A program made the position numbers and the translations under genes. Positions 57,402-64,000 of a stretch of 64,000 bases of DNA are shown here, piece by piece (the first letter of the stretch is position 1; the number at the start of each line of letters is the position of its first letter). Source of the stretch: Phaeosaccion multiseriatum (lineage: Eukaryota > Ochrophyta, other classes); NCBI GenBank assembly GCA_965112735.1, contig OZ218962.1:1-64000 (forward strand), written 5' to 3'. The notes under the pieces are model-generated. The model searched no databases, was not told the DNA's origin, and saw only the letters and a program-made list of their open reading frames with translations.

Positions 57402-59232
57402 GAGCAGGAGGAGGAGGAGCAGTGGTAGCCCCAGCCGCAGCCAGCGGGGTGGCGGGGGCAGCAGAGCCCGGGGCGGGGGCGGCGGGGAGCGTGCAGGGGG
57501 CTGCGATGCAGCTCATGCAGGAAGCTGTGAGCAAGCTCCGAGAGCGTCTCTTCTCTCAGCGAGATGCGCAGCACCTGGCGTACCAAACGGACATGGCCCG
57601 CCTTGCATCGGAGGAGAGCGAGCAGGAGGCCGCCCTGCAGAGGGAGATGGCCGCCAACATGCTCAAGGTCATCGGAAACATCGTCGACTTTCCCGCCTTC
57701 AAGGACGTGAGTGCGTTGCTTCCCTTCCCTTTGTTTCGCTTCTGTCCACCGTCCTCTCCTCTCCTCTACCGTTGACGCCTGAGGCAAAACAACACACAGA
57801 CCGAGGAGCGAAGCCCACGCGCAATCACATAGCCCCGCAGCAGGCTCGGCTTGAGCGGCAGGGCCCATGTGTGCCCACCGGGGACTGCTCCACGCACACC
57901 CCTCTGACTCCGTCTGACACCTCTGATTGAGTCCTGACACCTCTGACTGAGTCCGCGACTGTGTACCCCTTCCTTCCCGCCCCCCTCTCCCCCTCTCCCC
58001 CGTGTGTGTGCCCCTCCCCCTTCACCCTACAGTCCATCCTGCTGGACCAGAGTGGGGGCTATCGCCACTTCCGCCACGTCGTGAGGCACATCTCCGTGGA
58101 GGACAACGAGGCGCACCACGAGGCGCAGGAGGAGGGCACTGCGGGGGGGGAGCAAGAGGGGGGGGGGGGCTTGGAGCCGTCAGACGCGCTCAACACATTC
58201 CGAGAGAAGGCCGTGAAGCTTCTGCTTGTAGAGCAGCGCATGGGCAAGTGGTACACACACAACAAGCGCGGCAGGGAGAGATACTTCAACGACCTCGCAG
58301 GTCAGGGGGGAGGAGGGGAAGAAGGGGGAGAGAGCTCTCCAGGGAACAGCCAAGCAAGCTCAGCGCCTTCATCTGCCATGTATACGTGCCCTGTGTTCCC
58401 GGCTGAGCTCAACTTTCCAACTTAACCCCCGCCCTCCTGCCCCTCCTGCCCCTCATTCCCCTCTCCCCGCACCCCCCTCCTTGCAGCACGCATTGAGAGC
58501 AGCTTCGAGGGCATGGGGAAACGCTGCCTACCCAGCGCGGTGCAGCTCAGGAAAGTGGCCTCGCTGCTGGCGGAGGAGGTGCAAGCCCTGGAGGATCTTG
58601 TGTACCTGGGGCAGGACGGGAACATCCCAGAGGTGTTCGTCACTACAGAGGGGGAGGGGGGGCATCAGGCAAACCTTGAGCAGGACGGCCTGGAGATCAC
58701 CAGCGGGCCCTATTTAAGGCCCGTCGGAGGAGGGGGGGGGGAGGGAGAGGGGCGGGGCAGGAAGGGGCGGCGGGGCGTTAGCATCGTCCTCAGCAACGAC
58801 GGTGGAGATGGGAGCGTCCAGCATCAGACCAGCAGCAGCAGCAGCAGCGGCAGCGGCAGCGGTAGCGGTAACCAGAGAAACGGCAGCAGCGGTGGCGAGG
58901 AGGGGGGCGCGGCAGGCACGGCCCCGGGGGGCAGGGAGGAGAGCGGCGGAAGCAGGCATTACGGCCCTCCTCCCCCTCGGGACCACGGCCCTCCTGCGAG
59001 TCGGGGGCTGAACGGAAAGGGGTGTATTGGGGGGTGTATTGGGGGGTGTATTGGGGGGTGTAGTGGGGGGTGTAGTGGGGGGTGTAGTGGGGGGTGTAGT
59101 GGGGGGTGTAGTGGGGGGTGTAGTGGGGCGGCGGGGGGGGCGGGGGGGGCGAGCTTCTCGGGGGGGAGCTCCACCCCCCTGCTGTTCGCACCACCGCCCC
59201 CCGCGGTGGAGGTGGTGGTCATCGACGACTGA
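56795..59232 (+). CDS. Poly-Gln / low-complexity protein, unknown function
   Basis: Three exons, phases consistent: 56795-57706, 58033-58300, 58487-59232; about 641 aa. The N-terminus is basic (MAPRKGGKGAKRKGTKRGR, a likely nuclear signal). An acidic patch follows, then long Gln runs (57010-57107) and a conserved-looking helical block MMKPYGFRQDEVVGAIRACG reminiscent of UBA-size domains. Ala/Gly runs come next, then helices NTFREKAVKLLLVEQRMGKW and SFEGMGKRCLPSAVQLRKVA. The last 70 residues include nine Gly-Gly-Cys units made by a 12-bp DNA repeat. I do not recognise a family. Nuclear location is inferred only from the basic start. Met at 56795 is the first before the basic block; an upstream in-frame extension looks non-coding. 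Confidence 0.7.
59019..59127 (+). repeat. 12-bp coding repeat giving Gly-Gly-Cys-(Ile/Ser)
   Basis: GGGGGGTGTAGT / GGGGGGTGTATT units, nine copies, first with Ile then with Ser. The G-runs of five to six on the coding strand could form quadruplexes. Confidence 0.9.
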
Positions 59233-59826
59233 CGGATGATGGCAGCTGACGGCAGCTGATGGCAGCTGATGGCAGTTGACAGCAGGCACGGCAGCGCTTG
59301 CTCCCGGCCGCACCCCGAGGGGGAGAACAGTCCTGCCGCTCATGGATGCCAGCGGATGGCAGCGGAGGGTCGCCCTCCGGTGCTCCCTCTAAAGGGATTA
59401 ACGGACTCGCGACAGCCCAACCACAGCCCAACCACAGCCCACACCGCAACCCCGGGGGGCGGCAGGAGGGCGCGGGAGGCAGAGAGGAGCATTCTTCAAG
59501 GCCTTGCCCACCAACAACACGCGTTGGTTCACCAGTAGGCCAGCGCCCCGTATCTGTGAGCGCAGCACCTCCATGCGTGGAGCAGAGCAGCGGCTATGCA
59601 TGACGTGTCCAGTGGAATGGGATTGGATGGGATGGGACGTTTGACTACAACAAGAGAGAAGGTGTAGGTCGCTAGGACTCGAGCTTGATTCATTTTATTG
59701 TAAATGAAGCGATTGACTATACTTAGCTGCTAGCAGCTAGCAGGTAGCAGGAGTCAGAGAGAGAAGCTCTTGCCCATACCCCTACCGCTGTGCCATCACT
59801 CACAGCTCACTGGAACTGAAATTACT
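59233..59826. other. Convergent intergenic region
   Basis: Between the poly-Gln gene (plus) and STIL (minus). GATGGCAGCTGA-type repeats (59236-59282) begin just after the stop, and CAACCACAGCC is duplicated (59420-59440). A TAGCAGCTAGCAG run lies at 59728-59750. No gene seen. Confidence 0.55.
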
Positions 59827-62800
59827 TTACAGCCCTCCCAGCCCCGTAGCCCCCTCCCCCTTCTCCCGTTCCCTCTGCTGCCATCCCCCTTGCTCTCCGA
59901 TCCCGAGATATCTAGCCTCGATCTCCGCCAGCGTCCGTCCCTCCCCCCGGGAAAAGCACCCCCCTGGAAGTGTCTCCTCGCCCCCCCTGGGTCCCCTCCC
60001 CCCCAGGGGCGGGTCGTAAACGATGTTCGGCACCGCCATGCCTGAGCAGCGCAGGAGCACAGAGGCGTCGCTGCTCGACATGGACAGGCCCAGGACGGAG
60101 CCCCTCCCGTCTGCTGCCATCCCACTCTCTCCCCTCTTGTCATGAGGAGCAGTGCTCACCACCACATCCCCCCCGGGGTGCGAGTGTCCCCCCTCGGGTA
60201 GAGAGGGTACAGAGAGGCTCGGCACCTCCAGTTCAGGCCACTCCTCCTCCCCCTCCACCTCCTCCTCCCCCTCTTCCTCCTTTTGCCTCTCCTCCTCATC
60301 CTCCTTCTGTCTCTGCTCCACCTGCACCTGCTCCTCGCTCTCCTCCTCCTCCTCCTCCTCCTCCTCCTCCTCCTCCTCCTCCTCCTCCTCCTCCTCCTCC
60401 TCCTCCTCCTCCTCCTCCTCCTCCTCCTCCTCTTTCTCCACCACCTCACTCTCCTCATCCTTCTCCCCCTCCTCCTCCTCTTTCTCCACCACCTCACTCT
60501 CCTCATCCTTCTCCCCCTCCCCCTCCTCCTCCTCCTCCTCCTCCTCCTCCTCCTCCTCCTCCTCCTCCTCCTCCTCCTCCTCCTCCTCCTCCTCCTCCTC
60601 CTCCTCCTGTTCTTGTCCCCGAGCATCCCGTGGCACGTCTTGCTGTCTCCCCTCTTGGTCCTGACACCTCGCACCGCCCTCTTGCTCCTCCCGCCCCTCT
60701 CGCCGGTCAGATGTGTCCGACTGCTCTTGTCCTCGCCCCTGCCGTGTGCGCAGCTCCCCCGCTGCCGCTGCGTCCTCCTCTTCTCCCTTTCCGGAGAAGC
60801 CGCTCGAACGGGCGTCCTCCCTCCCCCCTTCCCGCTGCCCCACGGAGTCAGGCTCCCTCCTTCTCCTCCTCCGGCAGGCCCATGAGCATGCTTGTGCCTG
60901 CTCCATCGCTTCCTCACTGCCTAACCCTAACCCGTGCCCCCTGCTGCCCGCCGCCGCTCTCCCCCCCCTCTGCCCATATGCTTGCTGCCGCCCACTGCCC
61001 CCTTGCCCCTGCCCATGTGCCTGCTGCTGTATCACCAACTGCTGCTGCTGCATGACAACGGCATGCAGAGCCTGTACTTGGCGCTGCAGAGCAACAATCT
61101 GCCTCTGCTGCTGGAGTAGCACGGCGCTCACTGCGGGGTCCAGACCAGAGACACGTGAGGTGCCATCATCATCCGACGTGTCCAAGGCTGTAGCGCCCCC
61201 CCCCCCTCCTCCTCCTCCTCCTCCTCCTCCTCCTCCTCTGCTACTCGCACACCCCCTGCGAGGCGTTGTCCGTCAGCGCAAGTGCGGGAAGTGCGACAAG
61301 TCGGGGCAGTCGGAGTCTCTGCATCATCATGCTTTTGCTGCCCAACAGCCTGCGGAAGGGCCGCAGGTTGGTGGTATGTGGCCTTCGAGTCGTCGCCAGC
61401 TGAGCCCTTGAAGAGAGAGCGACGCTCCTGTTGTCCCTCCCCCCTCCTCGTGTCGCCCCTTCCTGACACAAAGTGCGACGCCCTCCGCCGTGCCCCCTCG
61501 GGTTGGCGGCGCCCGTCGGGTTGGCCGTCTCCGGAGCCGCCCCCTCGGGTTTTCTTGGCCGCTGCGAGGAAGGAGGAAGTGAAGTGCGGATTCGTGGCGG
61601 GGCGGAAACACCCCAACACGGCCACCCCCCCGGGGCCCTCTGGTGTTGCCGACAAGTCGACGTCGGTGAGGAAGTCGAACTGGGAGAAGCTCAGGCGCAT
61701 GGGAGAAGCCTCCTCGCCCGCCTCGCCTCCCTCGCCCCCCTCGCCACCTGCTCCTCCTCCTACTACTACTACTACTCTTCCTCCTCCTCCTCCTCCTCCT
61801 CCTCCTCTTCTTCCTCCTCCTCCTCCTCTTCCTCCTCCTCCTCCTCCTCCTCCTCCTCTTCTTCTTCCTCCTCCTCCTCCTCTTCCTCCTCCTCCTCCTC
61901 CTCCTCCTCCTCCTCCTCCTCGACTCGGAGACCCTGCTGCCCCCCCCTTCCCGTCCTCTCTGCAGCGCACGTGGTGGAACACCACTCCGCTGCCGCCATT
62001 TGGGATGAGGGCGAGCAGGAGCGTCCAGGGGGCGGGGCTCGCGTGCGTGCGTGCGTGGCTCCCTTCGCCCCCCGGGGCAGCTTGGTCGAGGAGGTAGGCC
62101 ATGAGCCCTGCCCACACCTTGGGGTGCCGTACGTCCTCCACGCCGCTCAGCCACACTCCCACCAGGGGCACCTGCACGCACAGAGGATCCTGAGGGGGGG
62201 GAGATGGCAGTGGAAGAGTGCGATCAGGTGGGTGAGGGTGCGGGATTCCCTCCTCCACCTCCATGGGTGCCATCCGGTGCCATCCCGTAGGCGGGAGCTT
62301 AGCCTCACACTGCCACTCACACTGCCACTCACGCACTCACTCACTCACTCACTCACGCACTCACTCACTCACTCACGCACTCACTCACTCACTCACTCAC
62401 TCACTCACTCACTCACTCACTCACTCACTCACTCACTCAGTCAGTCAGTCAGTCAGTCAGTCAGTCAGTCACTCAGTCAGTCACTCACTCACTCACCGAC
62501 TCTTCCAGGAGCACCGCCCGCCTCGCCTCGTTGAGCGTGAGCACGCCGCTCGACATGGGCACGATGGGCGCGATGGACCCGTGCCCTCTCTGCCCTCTCT
62601 GCAGCTGCAAAAGGGTCTCTGCGAGGGGCGTGTGGAGCAGCGGCAGGGGCATGATGGGCGTCACCTCCAGACACACGTTGGGAAGCACCGCCTCGGCTCG
62701 GAAGCGCATGGACGTGAAGCCTGGCACCTCTGACACCTCGCACGACAACCGCAGGGGCAGCATCCGACACTCCGCCGCGTCGCCCGAGGAGCCACAGCTA

Positions 62801-63876
62801 GAGCCATAGCAGTTGGTCGTACGGCCGTGTACGAAGCTGGTCATGAAGCTTCCGTACTCCTCCTCGGACACGCGCAGGGCCGCCAGAGAGGACAGTCCCT
62901 CTCTCTCTCGCTCTTTCTCCCTCACAGGAGGTGTCCCGCCCTCCCCCCTCGGGGCAGCGCCGCCGCTCACGCCCATGACCTGCGCCGCAAGGAGGGAATG
63001 CCGCGCCTGCCCCTGACCTAAGCAAGTTCCCTGCCCCATGAGCCGCTCCGCAGCGCCGCCCGCCGCGCCCCAACACGCTACACGCGAAGTCGCCACCTCC
63101 ACCTCGGACAAGGACGAGGGGCCCGTGTCAGGGGCAGTTTCAGTGCCAGCTTCGAATACAAGCGTGTAGGCCGCCTTGCTGCGGATGGCCGCCATGCGCG
63201 GATCGTTCTCCAGACCATTCTGCAGACCGTTCTCTGCGCCCCCCCGGGCCAAGTCGCTGGTCCGGACCAGCCTCCCCGCGAGGGCCCCTGCCACTGCGTA
63301 GCGGCGCTCGTCCTCCCCACTCTTGCGTAAGGCCCCGAGCTTGTCGGAGAGGACCCGGGCCATTTGCCGTGCAGTGGCCAGGGGGAGCAACACGGCGGGG
63401 AGCACGCTCGAGGGCTGCAGACAGAGGGTGGGGCCTCTCCCCGAGGGGGTGCTGTCCCACAGAGAGAGAGTGCTGCTAGGGAAGCGGATGGAGCCGAAGT
63501 ACACGTCATTCGCATTCGCCGCCGCACAGGCTGGCGAGGCCGCCGGCCCCAGGGAGGGGGAGGGGGAGGGCCTGTCATACAGCAGGGGGAAGAGCAACAC
63601 ACTTTGAGCAACAGCTCCTACCAGCAGGGTAGCAAGGGTACAAAAGACGGCAAAGGGAAGCAGATAATGGGGTAAAGGGTAGCTGACACGGCCTCCCCCC
63701 TGAGGAGGCACCCCACTCCCATCTCCCGGGCTCACCGCTGGTAAGAAGCGGCGCCTCCCCCCCAGCCACCCCTTCCCGCCTGCGCCTCCTTGTCCCCCAT
63801 GGCAGCTCTCACGGCCCTGGCAGCCTGGAGGCCGAGCAAGATGCTGCCGCCCCTGCTTGGGCCTGCGCGGCCACAT
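59827..63876 (-). CDS. STIL: STIL/Ana2/SAS-5-type centriole duplication protein
   Basis: Exons 63876-62497, 62189-61253 and 61187-59827 join in phase, about 1,225 aa (animal STIL is similar in size). STIL N-terminal domain landmarks in order: STLSLWDSTPSG, a long helical stretch, LLPLRLSCEV, VCLEVTPIMPLPLL, GVLTLNEARRAVLLEES, then VPLVGVWLSGVEDVRHPKVWAGLMAYL and LLALIPNGGSGVVFHHVRC. Then come a Gly-rich linker, RLSFSQFDFLTDVDLS, a central coiled coil LLQQQRQIVALQRQVQALHA (where STIL binds PLK4), a long poly-Glu tract, and near the end LSMSSSDASVLLRCSGM, which may be a divergent STAN motif (SAS-6 binding). The family recruits and activates PLK4 and SAS-6 in cartwheel assembly. The 65-bp intron (61252-61188) lies in a G/C-run, so an indel is an alternative. 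The 5' end is uncertain: the hydrophobic stretch before LLFPLLYDRP may be intron. Confidence 0.8.
60328..60608 (-). repeat. Coding (GAG)n tract, poly-Glu
   Basis: CTC triplets on plus give about 75 Glu codons on minus, interrupted by two identical Lys/Asp/Val segments (KDEESEVVEKEEEEGE-like). This is a duplicated 51-bp module within the STIL exon. Confidence 0.9.
61745..61920 (-). repeat. Coding (GGA/GAA)n tract, poly-Gly linker in STIL
   Basis: Triplet array on the minus strand of the second STIL exon, read as Gly with Arg. Pure triplet periodicity keeps the frame. Confidence 0.8.
62328..62492. repeat. (ACTC)n then (AGTC)n array (STIL intron)
   Basis: CACT/CACG tetranucleotides changing abruptly to CAGT, filling the first STIL intron next to its donor at 62496. 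Confidence 0.95.
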
Positions 63877-64000
63877 TGCCTGCTACTGCTGCTGCTACTG
63901 CTGCTGCTGCTACGGGGGGCGCCCTTCTCGGGAGCGGGAGAGCCTCCGTAGGGAGAGCCTCCGTAGGGAACGGTGAAGGGGGGGGCGGCAGAGTGCTCAC

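Noticed and set aside
60283-60885. Poly-Leu, poly-Ser and poly-Pro plus frames
   Set aside because: Opposite strand of the poly-Glu coding tract of STIL, whose frame carries recognisable flanking domains.

Overview
This window is a chromosome end of a eukaryote with many introns and high GC content. It starts with about 6.9 kb of perfect CCCTAA telomere repeat (TTAGGG type), followed directly by 3.5 kb of almost pure GGA triplet repeat. Next come wrecked retroelement sequences: a frameshifted Ty3/gypsy integrase fragment cut by a likely solo LTR. From about 11.9 kb to the end there are twelve protein genes with ordinary GT-AG introns. I joined exons by hand from splice sites and reading phase. 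For nearly every junction the phases agree, but no transcript evidence was available.

Gene order (strand): receptor kinase with chlamydial-Pmp-like repeats and an MLKL-like helical segment (-); TrmH/SpoU RNA 2'-O-methyltransferase (-); TPR-like helical repeat protein (+); TTD14-type P-loop/CYTH-like protein (-); small armadillo-repeat protein (-); anoctamin/TMEM16 (-); PCIF1/CAPAM cap m6A methyltransferase (+); GT4 glycosyltransferase resembling SQD2 (-); membrane-anchored pepsin-type aspartic protease (-); diacylglycerol kinase (+); poly-Gln protein of unknown function (+); STIL/Ana2-type centriole duplication protein (-). Divergent pairs share short upstream regions of about 0.2-0.5 kb. Convergent pairs are separated by 0.6-1.1 kb that hold MITEs and tandem repeats.

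The genes are housekeeping, signalling and membrane functions; I see no operon-like pathway. STIL and anoctamin point to a protist with centrioles or flagella. A possible Ala-Phe signal motif on the TrmH-like protein and the SQD2-like glycosyltransferase would fit an alga with a secondary plastid (stramenopile or similar), but this is inference and I cannot name the organism.

Introns are loaded with different microsatellites and minisatellites. Two short dispersed motifs recur across unrelated genes. One (CTGTATCACCAACTGC) lies in the sense orientation 7-39 nt upstream of 3' splice sites in five introns, and in the opposite orientation when found in exons. I saw no rRNA, tRNA or CRISPR array.
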